A stretch of 64,000 nt of DNA from Pelolinea submarina (GTDB lineage: Bacteria; Chloroflexota; Anaerolineae; Anaerolineales; Anaerolineaceae), in contig NZ_AP018437.1 of assembly GCF_003966975.1 (NCBI RefSeq), positions 2,728,001 to 2,792,000 of the forward strand, read 5' to 3'. Both the position numbers and the translations under genes were made by a program. Positions within the stretch are counted from its first letter, which is position 1, and every line of letters begins with the position of its first letter. Under the pieces are notes generated by a model. It saw only the letters and a list, made by a program, of their open reading frames with translations. It searched no databases and was not told where the DNA came from. Positions 52,698-60,910 of this stretch are shown piece after piece.

Positions 52698-55600
52698 TTC
52701 GCCTCCAGTTTGTAAATTCCATAGGGGGTTAGGGCATACAGGTCATCCGGGTTTTGCGGGTCGAAAGCCAGGTCGTATACAATACGCATGTTTCCAAAGC
52801 CTTCGCTAATGGCATCCCAGGACTCGCCGCCATCGCTGGAAAAATAAACGCCGTCTTGAGTTGCCAGATAGATTTTTCCTGTGTCCTGCGGATCCTTTAC
52901 TGCATTCCAAAGCCAAATCTTATTCGTCTCGCTGAAGTTCCGAACAAGATCCCATGGAATATCCGTATCAACCTGCTTTGAACACGCAGCTTCTTCCCAG
53001 GGTTGGGTAGGATACGATCCGCAAGGGCTGGTAACGACCGTTTTAAAACTGTTCTTTGCAAGGCCATATGAGTAGAAATTGGATAGACCCCACCATTCTC
53101 CGCCATACACCCATTGGCTCACATAAATCAAGTGGCTTTCAGGATCAAATCCAAAAGCAGCCTCTACCGCGCCTAACCCGTTCGAACGCTCATACCATTT
53201 ATTCCCGCCATTATCGCTTACTTGTATGCCCGGCTCGTTGAAATTGTGTTTAACGATGCGCTCAGGGTTTCCGGGAGCGCTTACATATCCCTCCGAATCG
53301 CTTGCGTACGGTTTACAATCATCATTTCCGGATTTCACCCATGTTAAACCGCCATCAGTAGATTGGAAACGGTCCACCCAGCCACAAAACAATAGTCTAT
53401 TTCCTTCGGAATCATATGCGATAACAGACCTATTTAAACCGACGCCATACAAAGGTCGGAATTCATGGGCAAGTTGCCATTCATCGTGTTGGGTATTGGA
53501 CACATAGATTTTTACTTCGCCATCCGGGTTTTCCTCTTCTCCGGCCGCGACAATTAAAGTGCCTGTTGTAGGGTCGAATCCCGCCAAACCCGGATTGTCA
53601 AAAGAAATCTCTAATTTCAGCCATGATTCCCCCTTATCCCGGCTTTCCCAGATTCCAAGCTCGTTCACAAAAACAAGATGGGCTGAGTCCTCTGGGTCCA
53701 TTGCGAGGTTCGCGACAACCTGCCACTCACTCGCATAATTCTGGCCACCACTTTCAACATCCAGTCTGCGCCAGGAATCACCCCCATCTTCGGTTTTATA
53801 TAGGCCCGAAAGTCTCAAACCGGCATACACCGTATCCGGTTCCTGCGGGTCGATGAGGATCTGTTTAATAAATTTTCCCTTAATACCATTATTGATCGGC
53901 AGCCAGGAAATCCCACCGTCAACAGTTTTGTACATACCGGAGTTGCGGGAGCCGGCGTAGATGATATCCTCGTCATCCGGATGGATCGCAACAGTGTAAA
54001 TCCCATCACGATTGATGAGTTGCAGGGAAGTAACCCGTGTCCATTTATAGGGCAAAGGCGTGGCAGTCGGCGTGGGCACGATGGTGGGTTCCGCTGTGGC
54101 TACCACAACCCGCTCGGTTACCTGCCCGGCAGGGGTGGTTGTCGCGAGTGCCATACGTAGCGGGGATGTTGGAATTGCCAATAACAATGCCAAAGCGGCA
54201 ATCACAGAAATACCGATCCAAGCCAACGGCTGTTTCCAGAATGGCTTGCCTTCGTCTTTGCCCTCGCGCTGTTGTACCTGCTTGCGGGCTTCCTTTAGCC
54301 GTTGGATGCGCTGGGGGACCTGGTCGGCGTCCTCCGGCTGCAAAGCGAGATATTTATTCAGCGCCAGTAGGGCTTCGTCATACTCCTCCAGGCGTTCCAT
54401 GCGCTCTGCCTGCTTGCGCAAATTATTCAATTGTTCTTCATTTGCCTTTTGGCGGATGTTTCCCAGTGCGGGTGGCGCGCCTTCACCTTTTCCCTGCAGG
54501 CGCTGGTAGGCTTCCAACAGATCGGCTGCGTCCTGCCAGTTCTCCTTTTTCGCCGCTCTTTGGCCCCAGTCCAGCAGGACATCCTTCTTATCCCGTTTCC
54601 CGGATGCCAAAGCCTCCAGTTCATTCGCGGAGGCTTTAAGCAGCTCATCCTCCGGTGTGAATTCCAGCGCCATGCGCACCTGATCCAAGGCGGTATCTTC
54701 CGCCCCGGATATGGCATTGACCGCGCGGTGATGGCACAAACGCGCCATGCGCTTGCGCCCATCCGCGTGGCGCGGGCTGATCTTGAGCACCTGCTGGTAG
54801 GCGTACTCCGCCTCATCCAGCCTTCCCATCGCGCTGCGGAAATCACCCAGCGCCAGATACGCGTCGCAGTACCCCGATTGGGCGGCCACATCCTCCGGAT
54901 GCAGGATCAGGATCTCTTCATATTCAGCCGCCGCCCGCCCGAAATCTTCCCGCGCCATATACGCCCCGGCCAAACCCAGGCGTACTTCCAGGTTATCCTC
55001 TTCGGATTGCAGGGCTTCCTGGAAAGCGTCAATGGCTTTCTCCAGTTCTCCTTGGTCCAGGTATTCGTGCCCTACTTGCAGCAGCCGGCTGACGATGGGA
55101 TTGACCTTGCTGAGCTCTTCCCGCACCTGTTCGATCGAGCGGTTCTGGATAAGCCATAATTTCATCAGGTAGATGACAAAGCGGTTGCCGCTGGCTAAAA
55201 CGTCTTTCTCGCGCAGATGCAGGACCGCGCTTTCCAGGTCCTGCTGGATGAAGCGCACCTTTTGGTTCTTGAGGAATTTCCCCAGCGTTTCCATATCCAC
55301 ATTGGTCTCAAATTGGGCCAGGCTGGCCAGCACCCATTTCTCCAGTTCGGAGGATTCGTCCCACACAAACTTCAGGTTGACCGTGCCGCGCTCGATGACT
55401 GCATCCAGAATACCTTCCACATCCGCTTTGGACACTTGCCAATCATTCGTTTTCTGGCAGACGGAAAATAGCTCGTGGCAGATCAGCTGGATGAAATACG
55501 GATGGCCGGAGGTGATCTCGTAGATCATGTCAACCGCGTCCAGGTCGTACTGCATCACCCCTTCGACCGGTTTGGTGATCAGTTCCCGCGCGTCTTGTTC

Positions 55601-56212
55601 ATCCAGAAAACTGATCTTGCGGTACAGGGCCTGCTTGAAGAAGCTGGTATAAGCAGCCTGCATATTTTCCAGTTTGCGGCCGGAGGAGCCGATTGAGAAG
55701 ATGAAATTCAAACCCTTATGATCCATCAATCGCTTGAGGATGGCCATAAAAGGCAGCGCCAAGCCCTCCTGTGCGGTGGTGGTTTCCAGTGTGTCAAACT
55801 CATCAAACGTAAGCAGCAGGACCTTATCATCCAGCTGTTTTTCCACTTCGGGCAGGAATTCCGATTCAAAATATTCCGGGTCTTCTTCAAAATGCGCGCG
55901 ATCCGGATCAGGCAGATCCAGCGCGCGCGTGATTTCGCGCGCCAGCCACCACAGGAAGCGCGGCAGGGTGGTATTCACCCGCCCCTGCAGGTCTATAAAA
56001 ATAGGGATGAAGTTTTTGGGAAGGCGCTTGCCCAGGTGTTTGAGGACGGAGGTCTTGCCCACCCGCCTTTGGCCGTGCACGACCAGGATATGGTCCACGA
56101 ATTTTCCGGACAGCGAACGCTCAATCCAGGAAAAAATATCCTCGCGGCCGAAGAACATGCGGGTTTCTGTGACGGGCGCTCCTGCTATATAGGGGTTAAT
56201 TTTTTCCGGCAT
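52694..56212 (-). CDS. Transmembrane sensor-like protein: STAND/AAA ATPase + TPR + TM + VPS10/BNR propeller
   Basis: 1172 aa. Residues 1-365: ATPase with FFGRED, Walker A GQRRVGKTSVL (Lys53), Walker B LLLTFDEFDTL (Asp137-Glu138) and a winged-helix region. Residues of about 370-645: helical TPR-type repeats (YLDQGELEKAIDAFQEAL, AREDFGRAAAEYEEIL, GRLDEAEYAYQQVL, LEEYDEALLALNKYL). A single helix at about 663-681 follows, with basic residues before it, which places the ATPase inside. Residues of about 720-1172: propeller with Asp-box/BNR motifs (YKTVDGGISW, YKTEDGGDSW, ESRDKGESW, QSTDGGLTW, VSDNGGNKW, FSSDGGESW) as in VPS10, Ycf48 or sialidases. No known homologue recognised as a whole. Confidence 0.82.
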   Translation of the reverse strand: MPEKINPYIAGAPVTETRMFFGREDIFSWIERSLSGKFVDHILVVHGQRRVGKTSVLKHLGKRLPKNFIPIFIDLQGRVNTTLPRFLWWLAREITRALDLPDPDRAHFEEDPEYFESEFLPEVEKQLDDKVLLLTFDEFDTLETTTAQEGLALPFMAILKRLMDHKGLNFIFSIGSSGRKLENMQAAYTSFFKQALYRKISFLDEQDARELITKPVEGVMQYDLDAVDMIYEITSGHPYFIQLICHELFSVCQKTNDWQVSKADVEGILDAVIERGTVNLKFVWDESSELEKWVLASLAQFETNVDMETLGKFLKNQKVRFIQQDLESAVLHLREKDVLASGNRFVIYLMKLWLIQNRSIEQVREELSKVNPIVSRLLQVGHEYLDQGELEKAIDAFQEALQSEEDNLEVRLGLAGAYMAREDFGRAAAEYEEILILHPEDVAAQSGYCDAYLALGDFRSAMGRLDEAEYAYQQVLKISPRHADGRKRMARLCHHRAVNAISGAEDTALDQVRMALEFTPEDELLKASANELEALASGKRDKKDVLLDWGQRAAKKENWQDAADLLEAYQRLQGKGEGAPPALGNIRQKANEEQLNNLRKQAERMERLEEYDEALLALNKYLALQPEDADQVPQRIQRLKEARKQVQQREGKDEGKPFWKQPLAWIGISVIAALALLLAIPTSPLRMALATTTPAGQVTERVVVATAEPTIVPTPTATPLPYKWTRVTSLQLINRDGIYTVAIHPDDEDIIYAGSRNSGMYKTVDGGISWLPINNGIKGKFIKQILIDPQEPDTVYAGLRLSGLYKTEDGGDSWRRLDVESGGQNYASEWQVVANLAMDPEDSAHLVFVNELGIWESRDKGESWLKLEISFDNPGLAGFDPTTGTLIVAAGEEENPDGEVKIYVSNTQHDEWQLAHEFRPLYGVGLNRSVIAYDSEGNRLLFCGWVDRFQSTDGGLTWVKSGNDDCKPYASDSEGYVSAPGNPERIVKHNFNEPGIQVSDNGGNKWYERSNGLGAVEAAFGFDPESHLIYVSQWVYGGEWWGLSNFYSYGLAKNSFKTVVTSPCGSYPTQPWEEAACSKQVDTDIPWDLVRNFSETNKIWLWNAVKDPQDTGKIYLATQDGVYFSSDGGESWDAISEGFGNMRIVYDLAFDPQNPDDLYALTPYGIYKLEAK

Positions 56213-56446
56213 GACTACCCTCCAGGTAACCGCGATACGATTTTATTTGCTGTACACGTTACAAAACACACAGTTAATTATACTGACGAAATATATTTAG
56301 ATAATAATTAGTATGGTTAAATAATTGGAAATTTTATTATCTGGTTTTTTGACAATTTGTGATTTGTAGAAATCAATTTTCCGCGTGGTTAAATCCTGTT
56401 TGTCACAAGAAGAGATTTTTCTTTCGTACGAAAACTAATATCATCC

Positions 56447-56475
56447 TTGCACAATAAATTTTTCTTCGTTATAAT
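56447..56475 (+). promoter_or_regulatory. Promoter of tRNA-Val (and probably thrS)
   Basis: TTGCAC (56447-56452), 17 bases, TATAAT (56470-56475). The tRNA starts 12 bases after the -10 box. No other convincing promoter lies between the tRNA and the T-box leader. Confidence 0.75.
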
Positions 56476-56486
56476 AACTTCCTCGC

Positions 56487-56560
56487 GGGCGGTTAGCTCA
56501 GCTGGTTAGAGCGTTGCGTTGACATCGCAAAGGTCGTAGGTTCGAGTCCTATACCGCCCA
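56487..56560 (+). tRNA. tRNA-Val (anticodon GAC)
   Basis: 74 bases. Acceptor stem GGGCGGT/ACCGCCC, D-arm region TAGCTCAGCTGGTTAGAGC, anticodon stem TTGCG/CGCAA with loop TTGACAT (anticodon GAC), T arm GTAGG-TTCGAGT-CCTAT, discriminator A. CCA is not encoded. It ends about 15 bases before the T-box leader of thrS. Confidence 0.94.
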
Positions 56561-56575
56561 CACAATCATATAAAC

Positions 56576-56815
56576 AAGGTGTTGACCAGGACGAGTAGCT
56601 GGCTCGCCCGCCGACAGAAAAGGGAACCATCGGCTGAAAGTTCCCCCGGCAGCCCCCAGCAAAAACCACCTGCGAACCTGATCCTGAAAGACCTCGGTCA
56701 ACTAAGGAAAACGGAGACCCCGTTATCGGTCCTCAGAGATGACTGGTTGTATTGCAGTCAAACTGGGTGGAACCGCGTGAGGCTATCTCCCGCCCCAGAT
56801 TGGGGCGGGTTTTTG
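56576..56815 (+). promoter_or_regulatory. T-box riboswitch (Thr) upstream of thrS
   Basis: The T-box core AACTGGGTGGAACCGCG is at 56761-56777. The Stem I base pairs GTTGACC (about 56581) with GGTCAAC (about 56696), and GCTGG with CCAGC frames a specifier loop; the codon ACC (Thr) at 56665-56667, followed by A, is the best specifier. The bulge reads UGGA, so it would pair with a U73 discriminator, as expected for tRNA-Thr. The terminator is CCCGCCCC/GGGGCGGG (56789-56809) with T5. Low tRNA-Thr charging should switch it to antitermination and raise thrS expression. Confidence 0.9.
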
Positions 56816-56847
56816 TATTAATGCATAAAGTACATTTGGAGGTACAA

Positions 56848-58635
56848 ATGGCAGAAAAAATTAAAGAGAAGTACGAAGAATCAAAGCTCTACCGGCTGCG
56901 CCACTCCACCGCGCACGTCATGGCTGAAGCCGTGCTGGATAAATTCCCCGAGGCGAAGATCGCCATCGGCCCGGCCATCGAGGACGGCTTCTATTATGAT
57001 TTCGACCTGCCGCGCCCGATCACCCCGGAAGACCTTAAGGAGATCGAGCAGCGCATGCAAGAGATCGTCAAAGGCAAGTTCGACTTCAAGCGCGAAGTGG
57101 TGGATGCCGAGCAGGCCAAAGAACTGTTCAAGGACCAGCCCTTTAAGCTGGAACTGATCCGTGACCTGGAAGCCGGCACCACGGACGAGCACGGCAATCC
57201 CATCAGGGAAAAACCGGAGCTGTCCATTTACAAGTCCGACACCTTCGTCGACCTGTGCCGCGGGCCTCACGTTGAGAATACCGCTGAGATCAACCCCAAG
57301 TCCTTCAAACTGCTGACGGTGGCCGGCGCTTACTGGCGCGGCGATGAGAAAAACGCCATGCTCCAGCGTATTTACGGCACCGTGTGGGAAACACCTGAAG
57401 AATTGAAGGAATACCTGCGCGTGATGGAAGAAGCCAAGAAGCGCGACCACCGCAAACTGGGCAAGGAATTGGACCTGTTTAGCAGCAACGACGAGATTGG
57501 TACGGGCCTGATCCTGTGGCACCCCAACGGCGCCAAGATCCGCAAGATCATGACTGACTTCTGGAATGACGAGCATGAGAAATCCGGTTACGATTTCGTC
57601 TTCACGCCGCACATCGGCAAAGCCTCGTTATGGGAGACGAGCGGCCATCTGGGTTTCTATAAGGACAACATGTACTCCCCCATCGACATCGACGGGCAGC
57701 AGTACTTCCTGAAGCCCATGAACTGCCCCTTCCACCTGCACATCTACAAGAGCCGCATTCGCTCTTATCGCGAACTGCCCCTGCGCTTCGCGGAAATGGG
57801 CACGGTCTACCGCTACGAACGCAGCGGCGTGCTGCACGGCCTGCTGCGCGTGCGCGGCTTTACGCAGGACGATGCGCACCACTTCTGCACGCCGGAACAG
57901 ATGCCGGATGAGATCGACTTCGTCCTGAATTTCTGTCTGCACATCCTGCGCTCCTTCGGATTCACCGATTTCAAAGCCTATCTGGGCACCAAACCGCACG
58001 ACGCAATCGGCGAAGATTCCCAATGGGCCGAAGCCGAAGCCGCTCTGCGCGCTTCGCTGGATCGCTCCGGGCTGGATTATGAGACCGACGCCGGCGGCGG
58101 CGCTTTCTATGGCCCCAAGATCGACTTGAAGGTCAAGGACGCTATCGGCCGTGAATGGCAGCTCTCCACCAACCAGTTCGACTTCAACCTGCCCGAACGT
58201 TTCGACCTGACCTACATCGGCGAAGACGGCCAGCAGCACCGCCCCTACATGGTGCACCGCGCCCTGATGGGCAGCATGGAACGCTTCTTCGGCATCCTGA
58301 TTGAGCACTACGGCGGCGCTTTCCCGGTTTGGTTGGCGCCCATTCAAGCCGTCGCCATTCCCATTGCCGATCGCCACTTCGATTATGCCAAGCAGATGGT
58401 GGCGCAGCTCAAGGCCCAGGGCATCCGCGCCAGTCTGGATGACCGCGGCGAACGCATGAACGCCAAGATCCGCGACGCGCAGAAACAAAAGATTCCTTAC
58501 ATGCTGGTTATCGGTGATCAGGAAATGGAAAGCGGTCAGGTGGCCCTGCGCCTGCGCTCCGGAGAAAACCCCGGCCCCATGTCTCTGGATGCTTTTATTG
58601 CCAAAGCCAAACAGGATATCGCAGAAAAGATCTAA
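56848..58635 (+). CDS. thrS: Threonyl-tRNA synthetase without TGS domain
   Basis: 595 aa from the ATG at 56848 with TTGGAGG in front; the longer frame overlaps the T-box terminator. It begins directly with the second additional domain (LYRLRHSTAHVMAEAV ... IGPAIEDGFYYDFD, with zinc-type H/C residues in the editing domain). The catalytic class II domain follows (MNCPFHLHIYKSRIRSYREL, YRYERSGVLHGLLRVRGFTQ, YGPKIDLKVKD, RPYMVHRALMGSMERFFGIL), and then the anticodon domain. The usual 60-residue N-terminal TGS domain is missing. Controlled by the T-box leader. Confidence 0.97.
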   Translation: MAEKIKEKYEESKLYRLRHSTAHVMAEAVLDKFPEAKIAIGPAIEDGFYYDFDLPRPITPEDLKEIEQRMQEIVKGKFDFKREVVDAEQAKELFKDQPFKLELIRDLEAGTTDEHGNPIREKPELSIYKSDTFVDLCRGPHVENTAEINPKSFKLLTVAGAYWRGDEKNAMLQRIYGTVWETPEELKEYLRVMEEAKKRDHRKLGKELDLFSSNDEIGTGLILWHPNGAKIRKIMTDFWNDEHEKSGYDFVFTPHIGKASLWETSGHLGFYKDNMYSPIDIDGQQYFLKPMNCPFHLHIYKSRIRSYRELPLRFAEMGTVYRYERSGVLHGLLRVRGFTQDDAHHFCTPEQMPDEIDFVLNFCLHILRSFGFTDFKAYLGTKPHDAIGEDSQWAEAEAALRASLDRSGLDYETDAGGGAFYGPKIDLKVKDAIGREWQLSTNQFDFNLPERFDLTYIGEDGQQHRPYMVHRALMGSMERFFGILIEHYGGAFPVWLAPIQAVAIPIADRHFDYAKQMVAQLKAQGIRASLDDRGERMNAKIRDAQKQKIPYMLVIGDQEMESGQVALRLRSGENPGPMSLDAFIAKAKQDIAEKI

Positions 58636-58659
58636 ATCCGAAATCAATTAACCTGCTAA

Positions 58660-58714
58660 AACCCCGGAAAGTTGCCTTCCTGATGTCTAACCGAAGGTTA
58701 ACCTGGCCGGGGTT
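58660..58714 (+). terminator. Terminator of thrS
   Basis: AACCCCGG/CCGGGGTT base-pairing across a 39-base insert that forms further structure, followed by TATTATT. It lies 25 bases after the stop. Confidence 0.55.
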
Positions 58715-58724
58715 TATTATTTCA

Positions 58725-58754
58725 TTGACGAAGGTTTAATAAATATGGTAATAT
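58725..58754 (+). promoter_or_regulatory. Promoter of infC
   Basis: TTGACG (58725-58730), 18 bases, TAATAT (58749-58754) preceded by TGG, an extended -10. The expected start is about 25 bases before the AUU start codon. Confidence 0.55.
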
Positions 58755-58785
58755 CAAAAAGATACGTAATCATAAGGAGTGTACC

Positions 58786-59406
58786 ATTAGTACATCATCA
58801 CAAATTAAAGTAAACGCCAATCAATATATTCGCGCCCCCAAAGTCCGTCTGATCGACCAGAATGGGGAAAATATAGGCATCGTGCCGATCGAAAAAGCTT
58901 TACAAATTGCCCGTGACGCCGAGTTGGATTTGGTAGAAATCGCCGCCGGTGCCAACCCACCGGTCTGCAAAGTACTTGACTTGGGGAAATATCTTTTCGA
59001 GCAGAATAAAAAAGAACGTCAGGCCCGAAAATCCCAAACCAAAGTAGAAATTAAAGAAATTCGCTTACGGCCAAAAACTAACGAACATCATCGCGGGTTT
59101 AAAGTACGTGATGCACGCGGTTGGTTGGAAAACGGGATGAAGGTCAAAGTCACCATCCGCTTCCGCGGCCGTGAAGTCACCTACCCCGAAATTGCTTTGG
59201 AAGATTTGCGTGAAATTGCTGAAGACCTGCGCGATGTTTCCACGATTGAAATGGCCCCTTCCATGGAAGGCCGTTCCATGACGCTGGTTTTGGCTCCCAC
59301 CAAAGCACCCGCTAAGAAAGCGGCTCCGAAAGAAAAAGGACCCGCAGCTGAAAAAGCGGAACAAACCGAAGAAACTCCTGAAAAGGAAAGCGAGCCCGAG
59401 AAGTAG
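58786..59406 (+). CDS. infC: Translation initiation factor IF-3
   Basis: 206 aa starting from ATT at 58786, 8 bases after AAGGAG. The frame is open from there through the family's N-terminal half (INxxI-type region IKVNANQYIRAPKVRLIDQN, then NIGIVPIEKALQIA), and no ATG or GTG lies earlier in frame. It continues ANPPVCKVLDLGKYLFEQNK, KEIRLRPKTNEHHRGFKV and KVTIRFRGREVTYPEIA, with a basic/acidic C-terminal tail of about 35 residues. IF-3 controls start-codon selection, and an AUU start allows it to repress its own translation. It is monocistronic, with a promoter and terminator. Confidence 0.94.
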   Translation: MSTSSQIKVNANQYIRAPKVRLIDQNGENIGIVPIEKALQIARDAELDLVEIAAGANPPVCKVLDLGKYLFEQNKKERQARKSQTKVEIKEIRLRPKTNEHHRGFKVRDARGWLENGMKVKVTIRFRGREVTYPEIALEDLREIAEDLRDVSTIEMAPSMEGRSMTLVLAPTKAPAKKAAPKEKGPAAEKAEQTEETPEKESEPEK

Positions 59407-59460
59407 CCGCTGTTCCATTAATCAACCGGCTGATTTTTTCTTCACTGAATTGACAATCAA

Positions 59461-59495
59461 AAGAGATACACGCACAGTGTGTCTCTTTTTTATTC
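59461..59495 (+). terminator. Terminator between infC and rpmI
   Basis: AAGAGATACAC/GTGTGTCTCTT stem with a short loop and a T6 run, 55 bases after the infC stop. Confidence 0.85.
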
Positions 59496-59500
59496 ATTTC

Positions 59501-59509
59501 TGGTATAAT
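59501..59509 (+). promoter_or_regulatory. Extended -10 promoter of rpmI-rplT
   Basis: TGG-TATAAT at 59501-59509 right after the infC terminator; no good -35 box is present, as fits an extended -10 promoter. It drives rpmI from about 45 bases upstream of its start. Confidence 0.6.
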
Positions 59510-59564
59510 AGCAGTTCGCTTATCAGGCGATATTTTTTTGTATTCTAAAAGAAGGAGTAAGACC

Positions 59565-59801
59565 GTGCCGAGGAAGCAGACATCTGGAAAGTTAAAACTG
59601 AAAACTCATAAAGCAACTGCAAAGCGTTTTCGGGTGACAGGTTCCGGCAAGCTGGTCCGCACCAAAGGCGGAAAAAGCCACTTGCGCCGCAATCGTTCAC
59701 GACGCACCAAAGCGTTGCTGGCTGAGATGGTACCTGTCCAGGGCGAGAATATCGTCCAGCGCGTCAATCGTTTGGCGCCTTATTTGAGTAAAAATCGTTA
59801 G
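59565..59801 (+). CDS. rpmI: 50S ribosomal protein L35
   Basis: 78 aa from the GTG at 59565 with AAGGAG in front (the longer frame has no site). Sequence MPRKQTSGKLKLKTHKATAK, RFRVTGSGKLVRTKGGKSHL is the L35 pattern, with an unusual basic N-terminus slightly longer than E. coli L35 (65 aa). Cotranscribed with rplT. Confidence 0.95.
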   Translation: MPRKQTSGKLKLKTHKATAKRFRVTGSGKLVRTKGGKSHLRRNRSRRTKALLAEMVPVQGENIVQRVNRLAPYLSKNR

Positions 59802-59876
59802 TAATTTAATATGCGGCTGTTGGGTGCACACAACTGGTAAATAACCGGCGCCCAGGGGTACGCAAAGGAGTGAATT

Positions 59877-60230
59877 ATGGCCCGTGTAAAAGGTGGAACC
59901 GTAACCCATCTGCGACACAAGAAAGTTTTAAAATACAATAAGGGTAACTTCGGCACACGCAGTACTTTGTTCAAGCGTGCCAATGAAACCATGCTGAAAA
60001 GCATGTGGTATGCCTACCGCGACCGCCGCACCCGTAAACGCGACCTGCGCAAATTGTGGATCACCCGCATCAACGCAGCCGCCCGTTCCAACGGATTGTC
60101 CTACAGCCAATTCATCTATGGCATGAAAAAAGCGGACATCCAATTGAACCGCAAAGTCTTGGCCGATCTGGCAGTTCGCGATCCCAAAGCTTTCACGGTT
60201 GTGGTAGAAAAAGCAAAAGCTGCGATTTAA
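59877..60230 (+). CDS. rplT: 50S ribosomal protein L20
   Basis: 117 aa. [20 protein letters not shown], then [20 protein letters not shown] and [20 protein letters not shown], full-length L20. AAAGGAG precedes the ATG. L20 is an assembly protein binding 23S rRNA domain I and in other bacteria represses its own operon; the 75-base gap before the ATG may hold such a site. Confidence 0.97.
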   Translation: MARVKGGTVTHLRHKKVLKYNKGNFGTRSTLFKRANETMLKSMWYAYRDRRTRKRDLRKLWITRINAAARSNGLSYSQFIYGMKKADIQLNRKVLADLAVRDPKAFTVVVEKAKAAI

Positions 60231-60273
60231 CCCAGCTATCGTAAATTTAAGTCCTGATAAGAAGCAGAAAAAT

Positions 60274-60303
60274 AAAGGCGGTTCGTTGAACCGCCTTTTT
60301 CTT
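60274..60303 (+). terminator. Terminator of rpmI-rplT
   Basis: AAAGGCGGTTC/GAACCGCCTTT with a 3-base loop and T5, 45 bases after the stop. Confidence 0.88.
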
Positions 60304-60340
60304 ATTCCGTTACAATAGGAATTAAGAAAAGGTGATCGGT

Positions 60341-60910
60341 ATGTACAAAACCATTCTGCAGCAAAAATTACCCAGCGGCCAAACCCTGGAAATTTGTCAG
60401 GGGGATCTCACTGCCATGAAAGTGGACGCGATTGTCAACGCGGCCAACGCCCACCTGGCGCACGGCGGCGGAGTGGCCGCGGCCATCTCCCGCGCGGGCG
60501 GCCCTGCCATCCAACAGGAAAGCAGCGCATGGGTGCGCAGCCACGGCCCGGTCAGTCACGCCAAACCGGCTTACACCTCCGGCGGGAACATGCCCTGTAA
60601 ATACGTCATCCACGCCGTCGGTCCGGTCTGGGGCAGCGGCCAGGAGGAAGAAAAACTGGCAGCCGCCATACTCGGCAGCCTGGCCTTGGCCGATGAACTG
60701 AAATTGGCGTCCATTGCCTTTCCCGCCATTTCCACCGGCATCTTCGGCTTTCCCAAAGAATTAGCCGCTTCCATATTCATGCAGACGATCCCGGAATATT
60801 TTGAGGATCAGCCGCACGGAACACTGCGGCAGGTCATGTTGGTGTTATACGACACCCCCACCCTGACTACTTTTTGTCAGGCGTTTAAAGAGGAATTTCA
60901 CCTTGACTGA
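60341..60910 (+). CDS. Macro domain protein (ADP-ribose hydrolase-like)
   Basis: 189 aa from the ATG at 60341 (AAGGTG in front; a GTG 9 bases earlier overlaps that site). Macro-domain marks are ICQGDLTAMKVDAIVNAANA, AHGGGVAAAISRAGG, KYVIHAVGPVW and SIAFPAISTGIFGFPKE. The family binds ADP-ribose and removes it from proteins or phosphates. It ends inside the start of the next gene (8-base overlap), so it is coupled to an RNA methyltransferase. Confidence 0.92.
   Translation: MYKTILQQKLPSGQTLEICQGDLTAMKVDAIVNAANAHLAHGGGVAAAISRAGGPAIQQESSAWVRSHGPVSHAKPAYTSGGNMPCKYVIHAVGPVWGSGQEEEKLAAAILGSLALADELKLASIAFPAISTGIFGFPKELAASIFMQTIPEYFEDQPHGTLRQVMLVLYDTPTLTTFCQAFKEEFHLD

Noticed and set aside
51393-56212. 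Interpretation of the two ATPases as a phage-defence island
   Set aside because: No nuclease, TIR, reverse transcriptase or other effector domain is present and flanking genes are housekeeping; the outside propeller argues for sensing of extracellular cues.
56752-56847. N-terminal extension of thrS
   Set aside because: This stretch is the T-box core and terminator, not coding sequence.
57628-58647. Long open frame (339 codons) on the minus strand opposite thrS
   Set aside because: It lies entirely antisense to a conserved synthetase, has a low-complexity composition typical of a mirror frame and has no ribosome site.
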